A DNA stretch of 45,619 nucleotides from assembly GCA_015523465.1 (NCBI GenBank), contig WAKF01000030.1, positions 1 through 45,619 on the forward strand, written 5' to 3'. The DNA is from Aeropyrum sp. (GTDB lineage Archaea > Thermoproteota > Thermoprotei_A > Sulfolobales > Acidilobaceae). The translations under genes were made by a program, and so were the position numbers. Within the stretch, counting starts at the first letter, position 1; each line of letters begins with the position of its first letter. The notes beneath the pieces are model-generated. The model saw nothing but the letters and a program-made list of their open reading frames with translations. It made no database searches and was not told the DNA's origin. This document shows, in pieces, positions 34,985-43,092 of the stretch.

Positions 34985-36175
34985 TTGTCTGGGTTACGTG
35001 TGAATAGGCCGCTAAGGATCTACAAGCTACCAGTACTCAACTGCAGGACGGGCCTTAAGGCAAGGATACTAGCTGGCGACTTTGCAATCGAAGCATGCGG
35101 CTTCGGGGCGGAAGCCCTAAGGGTTGGCGAGCTAGTCTTCTCAACATCTATGACGGGGTACCCTGAAAGCCTCACAGACCCAAGTTATAAAGGTCAAATC
35201 CTTGTCTATACTCATCCTATGATAGGCAACTACGGCGTTCCAAGGGTAGGAGTTATAGGGGATGGAGTATCGGAGGAAATGGAGTCTACACTAATACAGG
35301 TAGAGGGATTCATAGTAGCCGAGGTGACAAGGCACAGTCATGGAAGGGCTTTCTGGAGTCTTGATGAGTGGCTTAGGCTCCAAGGGGTTCCTGGCGCTTA
35401 TAGAGTTGATACGCGGTGGCTAGTGAAGACTATTCGGGATGGTGGGGCGAGAGAGGCTGTCATAGCCGTTTACCCTGAATGGATGAGAGGTCCTAGCTGG
35501 AAGGAGCTCTATGAAGCCCTCAAGGAGTGGGGGAGCTATTCTGCTAAGAACTATGTAATGCTAGTGTCTCCGGAGAGGCCTGAAGCTATCAGGGTCGTTG
35601 ATAAGCCTAGAGCTAGAGTGTCCTTGCTTGACTGTGGTGTTAAGCATGGCATAGTTAGAGAGCTCGTGATGAGAGGCTTAGAGGTTGTTAGGATGCCCTG
35701 CAGCGCTAAGGCTTCTGAAATGCTCGAGGGTTTTGATGGTGTAGTGATCGGTAGCGGGCCGGGTAACCCTGCAGTCCTACGGTCAGCCTCTCTCAGCGCA
35801 GCCGAGGCAGCTCTCTCAGGCAAGCCTACATTGGGTGTTTGCCTGGGTATGCAGCTAATTGCTTTGGGCGTGGGGGGTAGGACCTACAAGCTGAAGTATG
35901 GACATAGAGGTGTTAACAAGCCTGTAATAGACCTAGAGAATGGGAGAGGGTATATAACGACTCATAATCACGGCTTTGCAGTCGACCCTAACAGTATAGT
36001 GGAGGCTGGATTCAAACCCTGGTTTGTAAGCCCTGATGACGGGGTCCTTGAGGGGATGAAGCATAAAACCCTTCCAGCACTAGCAGTTCAATTCCACCCT
36101 GAGGGGGGCCCAGGACCTACTGATGCATCCTGGATTTTCGATTATTACGTCAAACTTTTAGAGCGAAGGTCCTAG
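34985..36175 (+). CDS. carA: Carbamoyl-phosphate synthase, small (glutaminase) subunit
   Basis: Releases ammonia from glutamine and passes it to CarB for carbamoyl phosphate, the precursor of arginine and pyrimidines. The N-terminal domain has GELVFSTSMTGYPESLTDPSYKGQILVYTHPMIGNYG. The class I glutaminase domain has LGVCLGMQLIALGVGG (nucleophile Cys) and VQFHPEGGPGP (His, Glu). GHRGVNKPV and ITTHNHGFAVD are typical of CarA. TTG at 34985 is taken as start; later GTG (35000) is possible. It is nine bases from the next frame, and 21 bases from the carB ATG, so carAB form an operon. Confidence 0.95.
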   Translation: MSGLRVNRPLRIYKLPVLNCRTGLKARILAGDFAIEACGFGAEALRVGELVFSTSMTGYPESLTDPSYKGQILVYTHPMIGNYGVPRVGVIGDGVSEEMESTLIQVEGFIVAEVTRHSHGRAFWSLDEWLRLQGVPGAYRVDTRWLVKTIRDGGAREAVIAVYPEWMRGPSWKELYEALKEWGSYSAKNYVMLVSPERPEAIRVVDKPRARVSLLDCGVKHGIVRELVMRGLEVVRMPCSAKASEMLEGFDGVVIGSGPGNPAVLRSASLSAAEAALSGKPTLGVCLGMQLIALGVGGRTYKLKYGHRGVNKPVIDLENGRGYITTHNHGFAVDPNSIVEAGFKPWFVSPDDGVLEGMKHKTLPALAVQFHPEGGPGPTDASWIFDYYVKLLERRS

Positions 36176-36196
36176 CTTCGGGAGGTGAATCAGGTA

Positions 36197-39100
36197 ATGC
36201 CTGAAACTCCTAGGAGAGTCCTGGTTCTGGGTAGCGGGCCTATAATGATAGCGGAAGCCGCCGAGTTCGACTATAGCGGTAGCCAGGCCCTCAAAGCTTT
36301 AAGGGAGGAGGGCATCTATTCGATCCTAGTAAACTCTAACGTCGCGACTATACAGACCTCGGCTAGGATGGCTGACAGGGTCTATATGGGGCCGATGAAG
36401 GCCTGGTACGTGGAGAAAGTTATTGAGAGGGAGAGGCCCGACGGGATAATGCTCGGTTTCGGGGGTCAAACCGCGCTAAGCCTAGGAGTAGAGTTGTGGG
36501 ATAAAGGTGTTTTAGCCAAGTATGGAGTTAAGGTCCTAGGCACGCCGGTAGAGGGGATAAGGAAGGCTCTCAGTAGGAGCCTCTTCAGGCATGCTATGGA
36601 GAAAGCTGGAGTCCCCATGCCTCCAAGCAAAGCCACAAGGACTCCCGGGGAGGCGCTTGAAGCTGCCGAGGAGATAGGCTACCCTGTGATAGCCAGGGTT
36701 AGCTTTAACCTGGGGGGTGGCGGTAGCTTCATAGCATGGAGCAGAAGGGAGCTTAGGGCGTGGATTGAAAGGGCTTTCGCTCAGAGCGAAGTCCGGGAGG
36801 TGCTTGTAGAAAGGTACCTACACCACTGGAAGGAGATCGAGTTCGAAGTTGTCAGGGATCATAGGGGTAACGTTGCCGCCATAGCTTGCATGGAAAACAT
36901 TGACCCAATGGGAGTCCATACCGGGGATAGCGTGGTAGTGGCTCCATGCCAAACCCTTGATAACAGGGAGTACTACTCTACAAGACACGCATCCTTCAGA
37001 GTAGCTGAGGAGATAGGGCTTGTAGGAGAGGCTAATGTGCAACTGGCTTTAGACCCCTCAGGCTCCGGGAAGTACTATGTTATAGAGACTAACCCGAGGA
37101 TGAGTAGGAGCAGCGCCTTGGCGAGCAAGGCTACGGGCTACCCGCTAGCCTATATAGCGGCTAAGCTAGCCCTAGGCTACACTCTCTGCGAGCTAGTCAA
37201 TAAGGTCACGGGGGTTACTACAGCTTGTTTTGAGCCCAGCCTAGACTACGTCGTCGTCAAGGTCCCCAGGTGGGATTTGGAGAAGTTTGAGGGTGCTATA
37301 GACAGGCTTGATAGCGAGATGAAGAGCGTAGGCGAGGTCATGGCTGTGGGTAGGAGCTTCATAGAGGCTCTGCAGAAGGCTATGAGGATGGTGGGGGTAG
37401 TCGATGGTGGCATGTTCGGAAGGTACTATCTCGAAGAGGAGCCTATAGGCGCTGTGATAGAGAGGCTAAAGTCTAGGAGACCTTACTGGCCCCTCCACGC
37501 CGCCAAGGCTCTCAGGCTAGGCGTGACCCCAGAGGAGATAAGCAGGGTTACGGGCATAGACAAGTACTTCATCTACCAGATAGAGGATGCAGTTAAGTTG
37601 GCTGAGTCTATAAGGAGGGAGGGTCTGTCGCCCGAAACTCTCTGGGAGGCCAAGCTTATGGGGTTTAGTGACGAGCAGTTGGCTCTCCTCACGGAAAGAA
37701 GCGAGCGGGAGGTTAGGGCTGAGAGGGTTAAGAGGGGGTTCCAGGCCAAGACGAGGAGGATAGATACGCTGGCGGGCGAGTGGGAGGCTAGGACGAATTA
37801 CCTCTATTTGACCTACGCTAGCTACGAAGACGAGTTCGAAGCCTCAGGAAAGCCTAAGGTGCTCATATTAGGTGCGGGGGGGTTTAGGATAGGGGTTTCG
37901 GTGGAGTTTGACTGGAGCGTAGTAGAGTACCTTGAGGAAGCCAAGACGCTCGGCTACGAGCCTATAATACTAAACTTCAACCCGGAGACTGTGAGTACCG
38001 ATTGGGATGTAGCTGGCAACCTATACTTCGAAGAGGTGAGTGTAGAGACCGTGTTAGAGGTATTGAGGATAACGGGTGCTAAGGGAGTAGTGGCTTTCCT
38101 TGCAGGGCAACTGGGTAATAGCATTGCTAAGAGGCTTGAAGAGGAGGGTGTGCCCCTGGTAGGACCTAGGGGTGATAGTGTAGATGCTGCTGAGTCTAAA
38201 TCAAGGCTATTCAGGATGCTAGAAGACATCGGCGTCTACAGCCCTCCCTGGGCTGAAGCCTCGACTCCACAGGAAGCCTTAAAGGCCTCAGAGAAGCTGG
38301 GCCTCCCCGTTATAGTAAGGTCGCCCTACATCATTGGAGGTTCTAGAGTTAGGATAGCTTATAGTCCCGTAGAGGTCCTGGAGGCTGCTAGGGAGGCTCT
38401 TAGGAGTTCTACTATGGGGAGGATAGTAGTGTCTAAGTATATTGAGGGCGTTGAGGTTGACGTTGACTCTGTAACCGACGGTAAGGGGCTTGCTGTAGCT
38501 GTGATGGAGCACGTAGAGGAGGCGGGGGTTCATAGCGGAGACTCTACCATGACTATACCCCCAAGGTCCCTCGAGCCCAGGGTTATCGATAAGCTCGTGG
38601 AGGCTGCGTGGGCTGTAGCCGAGGTTACAGGGTCTAAGGGCCTCTTCAACTTCCAGGCTGTAGTATCGCCCCAGGGCATCTACTTGATAGAGGTTAACCT
38701 GAGGGCTAGTAGGAGCATGCCCTTCGCCAGCAAGGCTACAGGGTTTAACATGGCTAGAGCAGCGGCTAAAGCCACGCTTGGAGGCGGGCTTGGGTTCAAA
38801 GAGGCAATCGTGTTGAGCCCCCCTGATGGGTTCTGGGCGGTGAAGAGCCCCCAGTTTTCCTGGTCTAGGATTAAGGGTGCCTACCCCGGCCTGGGGCCGG
38901 AGATGAGGAGTACTGGTGAGTCTGCGGCGCTGGGTAGGACCTTCCATGAAGCCCTACTCCTTAGCTGGCTTGGGGTAAAGGGTAACAACTTACCGCCCCG
39001 AGGCTCCAAGGTCCTCGTATACACCCCCCTCGGTGTAGGTGAGAAGACGTTGGTTGAGACTGCCAGAATCCTCCATGAGGCGGGCTACGAGCCCATAACC

Positions 39101-39349
39101 CTAGCCTCCAACCCTCTCCCAGACCTGGAGGCTGTGGGGGCTGAGGAGGCTGTCGGCATGATGAAGGGGGGTGAGCTGGGCCTCGTAGTCACTACGGGCT
39201 ACGCGCCCCAAAGGGACTTTAAGGTGAGGAGGGCCGCTGCGGACTATAGCGTGCCTTTAATATTGAATCATAGGCTCGCGAGGGAGCTAGCAGTCGCTAT
39301 CAAGCGTGTCAGGCTTGAAACTATAGAGCCCCTAGCCTTGACTAGCTAG
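36197..39349 (+). CDS. carB: Carbamoyl-phosphate synthase, large subunit
   Basis: About 1050 residues with two homologous ATP-grasp halves. The first opens with VLVLGSGPIMIAEAAEFDYSG and includes MGVHTGDSVVVAPCQTL and ETNPRMSRSSALASKATGYP. The second opens with VLILGAGGFRIGVSVEFDWS and includes AGVHSGDSTMTIPPRSL and EVNLRASRSMPFASKATGF. A C-terminal MGS-like domain (VLVYTPLGVGEKTLVETARILHEAGYEPI) is present. The second-half phosphate loop lacks the proline and the glutamine of the usual GPxRIGQG. GTG at 36185 lies inside GGGAGGTGA; ATG at 36197, eight bases on, is the proper start. Confidence 0.96.
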   Translation: MPETPRRVLVLGSGPIMIAEAAEFDYSGSQALKALREEGIYSILVNSNVATIQTSARMADRVYMGPMKAWYVEKVIERERPDGIMLGFGGQTALSLGVELWDKGVLAKYGVKVLGTPVEGIRKALSRSLFRHAMEKAGVPMPPSKATRTPGEALEAAEEIGYPVIARVSFNLGGGGSFIAWSRRELRAWIERAFAQSEVREVLVERYLHHWKEIEFEVVRDHRGNVAAIACMENIDPMGVHTGDSVVVAPCQTLDNREYYSTRHASFRVAEEIGLVGEANVQLALDPSGSGKYYVIETNPRMSRSSALASKATGYPLAYIAAKLALGYTLCELVNKVTGVTTACFEPSLDYVVVKVPRWDLEKFEGAIDRLDSEMKSVGEVMAVGRSFIEALQKAMRMVGVVDGGMFGRYYLEEEPIGAVIERLKSRRPYWPLHAAKALRLGVTPEEISRVTGIDKYFIYQIEDAVKLAESIRREGLSPETLWEAKLMGFSDEQLALLTERSEREVRAERVKRGFQAKTRRIDTLAGEWEARTNYLYLTYASYEDEFEASGKPKVLILGAGGFRIGVSVEFDWSVVEYLEEAKTLGYEPIILNFNPETVSTDWDVAGNLYFEEVSVETVLEVLRITGAKGVVAFLAGQLGNSIAKRLEEEGVPLVGPRGDSVDAAESKSRLFRMLEDIGVYSPPWAEASTPQEALKASEKLGLPVIVRSPYIIGGSRVRIAYSPVEVLEAAREALRSSTMGRIVVSKYIEGVEVDVDSVTDGKGLAVAVMEHVEEAGVHSGDSTMTIPPRSLEPRVIDKLVEAAWAVAEVTGSKGLFNFQAVVSPQGIYLIEVNLRASRSMPFASKATGFNMARAAAKATLGGGLGFKEAIVLSPPDGFWAVKSPQFSWSRIKGAYPGLGPEMRSTGESAALGRTFHEALLLSWLGVKGNNLPPRGSKVLVYTPLGVGEKTLVETARILHEAGYEPITLASNPLPDLEAVGAEEAVGMMKGGELGLVVTTGYAPQRDFKVRRAAADYSVPLILNHRLARELAVAIKRVRLETIEPLALTS

Positions 39350-39412
39350 TAGTTTAAGCCCTTAGAACCCCGGGTAGGACCTTAGGCGCCGCGCTGTAAG
39401 TATTTAACACAG

Positions 39413-39420
39413 TTTAATAT
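39413..39420 (+). promoter_or_regulatory. TATA-like element for the FeoB-like gene
   Basis: TTTAATAT in an AT-rich island of the 39350-39460 gap. It predicts transcription from about 39442, just ahead of GGAGGG (39446-39451) and the GTG start at 39461. Confidence 0.45.
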
Positions 39421-39460
39421 TGTTGCATCTTCACATGCAGATCATGGAGGGCCGGACTCC

Positions 39461-41071
39461 GTGGAGGGCGGCTGCCGGGAGAGGGTTCTAGTTGTTGCAA
39501 CGCCAGGAGCTTCGCCTGGCGAGAGGCCTTGCGCGGAAGTCTACATACTCCGCCTTGGAGGAGTAGAGGGGCTCAGGCAAGCCCTCTCCCGGAGCCGCCC
39601 CCATAAGGTTGTAGTCGTCGTGGACTCTAGCCGCCCTGAGGCGGCTGCCTACGCCGCAGCAGTAGTTAAGGCTCTAGGCTACCGGGAGGTGGTGGTTGAG
39701 GCTCCTAACGGCCTGGATAGAATGGTTCTGGACGTTGCCGAGAAGGCCCTTTCAAGGCTTGGAGGCAGGCTTAGCGAGGAGGAGCTGATTGAGGCTGTCG
39801 CAGAGGTTTTTGAAGAGTTGGAGGGCCGGTGGAGGGCTATAGTGGAGGCTCTCTACAGCGGCCCGCTAGCGCCTCTAGCCAGTATGGCTACGCTCGTGGC
39901 AACCCTCTTCCTTGTATTCAGCGTCTCCACGGGCTTCCCCCTAGACCTTATACTCGCCAGCCTCGGCCTTCATGGGGCATCGAGCCTCGTAGGGGAACTG
40001 GCGCCCTCAAACCTAATATCAAGCCTCTTTGAAGGGGCGAGCCTGGCAGTGGAATCGTCTATCCCGGGAGCCGTGGGTAGCCTCTTCTCGGCAATACTGA
40101 ATGGTGTCGGCGTTGTAGCTAGCCTAGCGCCGGTAGTAGGGCTTACTGTGCTCGCTGTGGCGGCCCTTGAGGACTCGGGCTTGATGGCTAGGGTTGCAAT
40201 CGGCCTTAGACCCATCACAGCCCCCCTAGGCATGCCGTCTCAAGCCTTATACCCCCTACTCATAGCGACGGGCTGTAACGTGCCGGCAGTAGTCACTGCA
40301 GGAAGGCTGGGAGATGCGAGGCTACTTAAAGCCCTATCCCTCGCCGCCCCTTTAGTGCCATGTAGCGCGAGGCTCGCGGTCATAGCAGCCTTCAGCTTCG
40401 CCCTCTTCAAAAACCCTCTAATGCAGGCCGTCGCCGCGGCCAGCGTCTATGTAGCTTCCATAGTGCTAGCAACTATTGTAGTAGGAGTTGCATATAGGCT
40501 GCAGGGCGGTGGCGACCTCCCTAGGATCTCCCTAGACCTCCCGCCCCTCAAGAAGCCCAGTACCCCTGTGATCCTGGAGGCTACATTCGAGGCTGTAAGG
40601 GAGTTCTCGGTAAAGATAGCAGGGCCCGTGGCGGTGGTTGCAGCCCTCATATGGTCTGTGACCTCGCCGGACTCCCCTGAGGCGGCGAGGCTCTTAGGGG
40701 ACCTGCTCGCCAGCGTGATCTCCCCCCTATTCGCCCTAGCAGACATCCAAGGCCACGCCGCCGACGCTCTGGCGTTCGCTGCCGTGGCCGGAGCTGTAGC
40801 TAAGGAGATGGTGCTAGAAGCTTTAGCGGTCCAGGCAGGAACCCCCAACCCCTGGGATGCGGTAGAGGCTCTAGGCTTGACGCCCGCCCAGGCCTATGCA
40901 ACGCTACTCTTCTACACTCTATACACTCCATGCATAGCCACAGCAGCGGCCATAATAGCGGCTACAAGGAGCTTGAAGGTCCTAGCCGCAAGCTACCTAA
41001 TAAGCCTGGCTTCAGCCCTCACGTCAATGACACTCATATACACGCTCTTCGAGGTGATGCGCCTCGCCTAG
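39461..41071 (+). CDS. FeoB-like membrane transporter lacking a functional GTPase domain
   Basis: A 536-residue protein whose membrane part (about 130-536) follows ferrous iron transporter FeoB: ALEDSGLMARVA (about 235-246), the first gate motif ATGCNVPAV (Cys272), PLVPCSARLAVIAAF (Cys301), GAVAKEMVLEAL and the last YTPCIATAAAI. The first 100 residues resemble a collapsed G domain (VVVVVDSSRPEAAAYAAAVVKALGY takes the place of the strand after switch II). There is no P-loop GxxxxGK[ST], no DxxG and no NKxD, so GTP control is lost. Substrate is probably Fe2+ or another metal. GTG start follows GGAGGG. A cysteine-cluster frame continues past its stop in another phase. It neighbours cytochrome c assembly genes. 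Confidence 0.82.
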   Translation: MEGGCRERVLVVATPGASPGERPCAEVYILRLGGVEGLRQALSRSRPHKVVVVVDSSRPEAAAYAAAVVKALGYREVVVEAPNGLDRMVLDVAEKALSRLGGRLSEEELIEAVAEVFEELEGRWRAIVEALYSGPLAPLASMATLVATLFLVFSVSTGFPLDLILASLGLHGASSLVGELAPSNLISSLFEGASLAVESSIPGAVGSLFSAILNGVGVVASLAPVVGLTVLAVAALEDSGLMARVAIGLRPITAPLGMPSQALYPLLIATGCNVPAVVTAGRLGDARLLKALSLAAPLVPCSARLAVIAAFSFALFKNPLMQAVAAASVYVASIVLATIVVGVAYRLQGGGDLPRISLDLPPLKKPSTPVILEATFEAVREFSVKIAGPVAVVAALIWSVTSPDSPEAARLLGDLLASVISPLFALADIQGHAADALAFAAVAGAVAKEMVLEALAVQAGTPNPWDAVEALGLTPAQAYATLLFYTLYTPCIATAAAIIAATRSLKVLAASYLISLASALTSMTLIYTLFEVMRLA

Positions 41072-41261
41072 GAAGCACGCCGGGAAAGGGAAGAGGACTA
41101 GGAGGCTCCGCGAAGCGCTACAAACGGAGGAGGTATTTGAGGCTAAATGCGGTTTAGAATGCACGCTATGCCCCCTAAAACCTGTATGCACCCTTCCTAG
41201 GATTCCTAGAAGGGAGATACGACTCAGGATCTTGAGGTGGGAGGGAGCAGAGAAGAGATAA
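41058..41261 (+). pseudogene. FeoC-like CX3CX2CX5C cysteine-cluster frame overlapping the FeoB-like stop; no start codon found
   Basis: A 67-codon frame, one base out of phase with the FeoB-like gene, open from 41058 to TAA at 41259. Its translation is basic (PRKHAGKGKRTRRLREALQ), then EEVFEAKCGLECTLCPLKPVC (cysteine codons at 41148, 41160, 41169, 41187), then PRIPRREIRLRILRWEG. The CX3CX2CX5C spacing is close to the CX4CX2CX5C cluster of FeoC, and FeoC genes commonly follow feoB. No ATG, GTG or TTG precedes the first cysteine in frame. It may be a C-terminal extension of the transporter reached by a +1 shift near 41060-41071, a real frameshift mutation, a sequencing error or a non-standard start. 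Labelled pseudogene for want of a better class. Confidence 0.45.
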
Positions 41262-41421
41262 TTAAGGAGACCTAGTCCTCCATGTTAAAGGAAGGGCTTA
41301 AGGCTCAGGTTAAGCGAGTACATATAAGTAGGGTTCTAACGAATAATGGTTGGTAGAGCGTAGCCCTCAAGTTTACCCTATAGCTAGACTCTCGCTAGAC
41401 TCTCGCGGCTTGAGGCCTCTA
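41262..41421. other. Gene-free stretch with orphan TATA element and short tandem repeat
   Basis: Completes the gap between the FeoB-like gene and ccmE. No supported open frame was found. A TATA-like CATATAAG on the plus strand (41321-41328) points toward the ccmE 3' end, and an 11-base unit GCTAGACTCTC occurs twice in tandem (41383-41393, 41394-41404). A short antisense or non-coding transcript is possible but not shown. Confidence 0.4.
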
Positions 41422-41946
41422 TCACCCCGTTATGGAGGCTTGCCTCTGCTGATAGCTGGAGTGGCACCCCTTAAGTATGGCGTCCACTTTGAGTAGAGGG
41501 GCTTCGTAGAGTGGTTTCACCCCATCAGGGCTTGGAAGCCCTATTACTACTGTCTCCCCTGGCATATAGATCCCTTGAACTATAACCTTTTCTTCGAAGA
41601 GGGGGCTTCCACCATACTTCGAAACGAACTCGGAGGCAGGGTACAACGCTACTACCATGAAGCCGTTGCCCCCTTTAAGGAGGAAGACCGCATACTCCCC
41701 CTCAGGGCCTTGCGCGATAGCGTAGACTCCACGCGCCTCCAAGGTGTAAGTCCCACCTTTATAGTTCATGAGTAGGATGCCATCGCCGAGGTCTACAAGG
41801 TCTCCCGTCACAGTGACCCTTGTAGGCGCACTTAGCTCTTTAAGGCTACCAACGTCGTTGTAGCTAGACTCTCTAATGCTAACGTATCCTAGGATCACTA
41901 TAGACGCTGCTAGCACGAGCACAGCGAGGAGGGCCTTAATCTTCAA
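41422..41946 (-). CDS. ccmE: Cytochrome c maturation heme chaperone CcmE, CXXXY variant
   Basis: A 174-residue protein with an N-terminal membrane helix (about 5-22) and an extracytoplasmic OB-like beta domain (VTVTGDLVDLGDGILLMNYKGG; VIVQGIYMPGETVVIG). The end reads APLLKVDAILKGCHSSY, aligning with the classical VLAKHDENY that carries the heme-binding histidine. Cys161 replaces that histidine and Tyr165 is kept, giving CXXXY. This is the CcmE variant described for archaea and some anaerobic bacteria, which goes with a System I lacking CcmH. TTG start after GGTGGG, overlapping the ccmC end by 11 bases, which supports co-translation and the assignment. Overall similarity to CcmE is otherwise low. 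Confidence 0.78.
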   Translation of the reverse strand: MKIKALLAVLVLAASIVILGYVSIRESSYNDVGSLKELSAPTRVTVTGDLVDLGDGILLMNYKGGTYTLEARGVYAIAQGPEGEYAVFLLKGGNGFMVVALYPASEFVSKYGGSPLFEEKVIVQGIYMPGETVVIGLPSPDGVKPLYEAPLLKVDAILKGCHSSYQQRQASITG

Positions 41947-42946
41947 CCCTGCCCACCCCCCTCCATGCGAGGGCTAGAGATAAACTAATCGCGGTGACGT
42001 GGATTACTAGGTTTAATGGAGTGCTCCAGTGTAATGACACTAGTATCCTGCCGTCATCAACTCTGACTATGTGGTTAATGAGGGTGCTAACTCCATCCTC
42101 TGTAAGCGGCGGATCTATCGGATTCATTACTGGGGGGTTAAAGGTGTAGGTCCTTCCCGTAGAGACTATCATCGAGGAGATCATGCCGTCCTCGCTCGTT
42201 ACAACCTCAAGCACCCTGTCACCCCCGCATAATGTGAGTGCGTAGGCTGCGACGGCGAGGCCGGCGATAGCATAGATGGCGGCTATCCTCCAGTCAGCGC
42301 TCTCCCCCCTTCCAGCAGTTAATGCAAGCGTTAGGGCTAAGAGAGGTATTATGGCTACGCGGGTTAATAGTAGAAGACCTCCTATACCCCCTGCAGAGAA
42401 CTCGGATACAGCTTCTCCGGTAGGATGAAGGCTTTGAAAGAGGTTAGAAGCCGCATAGCTCATAGGCACCATAGTGAACGCTGCAAGGGCGTAAGCTGCA
42501 GCTATCCTTCCTCTCCTCTCGGGATCCGCTATACTCGTCTTCAAGGGATGGTAGGCGGCGTAGGCTATGGCTAGAAGTAGGACGGCAGTCTCCTTGGGGT
42601 CCCAGTTCCAGGGGGCACCCCAGGACTCGCTCGCCCATAGGATCCCTGAAAGGAGAGTCGCTACGGCAAAGAAGAGTCCTACGGTGATGAAAGCGTCTAG
42701 ATACCTCAGCACGCTACTACCACCCTTTATCATGTAGAGGAGGCCTGTCAAGGCGGCGCCGGCGAATAGTAAGTATGTTGAGACTGCTATTGGCACGTGC
42801 AGGTAAATATTCCTGTAGGCTATGGGCGTCCCGAGGGGGACCGTCACGGGGAAGGGCCCCTTGAATATAGCGTAGACCGCGGTTACCATGTCCGCGGCTA
42901 AGAGGACTGTTATAAAGATGATCGTTATGCGGGAGAACTTGTCCAT
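41936..42946 (-). CDS. ccmC: Cytochrome c maturation protein CcmC (heme handling)
   Basis: A 336-residue membrane protein that presents heme to CcmE. The tryptophan-rich WWD motif is WGAPWNWDPKET, facing the outside. Flanking histidines appear in YLHVPIAVSTYLL and LFQSLHPTG, the expected axial ligands. Classical CcmC has six helices and about 245 residues. This protein has additional C-terminal sequence (about 240-310) with an outside segment rich in Val/Asp/Ser (GDRVLEVVTSEDG, MNPIDPPLTEDGVS) and a final helix. ATG start at 42946 with GGTGAGGAG upstream. It is first in a ccmC-ccmE operon and diverges from the thioredoxin-CcdA gene. Confidence 0.9.
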   Translation of the reverse strand: MDKFSRITIIFITVLLAADMVTAVYAIFKGPFPVTVPLGTPIAYRNIYLHVPIAVSTYLLFAGAALTGLLYMIKGGSSVLRYLDAFITVGLFFAVATLLSGILWASESWGAPWNWDPKETAVLLLAIAYAAYHPLKTSIADPERRGRIAAAYALAAFTMVPMSYAASNLFQSLHPTGEAVSEFSAGGIGGLLLLTRVAIIPLLALTLALTAGRGESADWRIAAIYAIAGLAVAAYALTLCGGDRVLEVVTSEDGMISSMIVSTGRTYTFNPPVMNPIDPPLTEDGVSTLINHIVRVDDGRILVSLHWSTPLNLVIHVTAISLSLALAWRGVGRVED

Positions 42947-43092
42947 TTCGACCAGCTCCTCACCATTACTAATTTAAACCGTGCTTGAAGGTTAGGTTTG
43001 CACACTTACACCCCTCGTTGGGCCCCCTAACATGTAAGGGCGCTCCTTATCACCCTCTACTACATCTGATATAATCGTGGAGGGCAGGGTCT

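Noticed and set aside
38288-38947. 219-codon minus-strand frame inside carB
   Set aside because: Antisense shadow of a clearly homologous carB; composition (Pro/Arg/His rich) and lack of motifs argue against a gene.
40930-41157. 75-codon plus-strand frame across the end of the FeoB-like gene
   Set aside because: Most of it is the transporter gene read out of phase, and the sequence (HSHSSGHNSGYKE...) has no protein-like pattern. The other frame with four spaced cysteines is more convincing.
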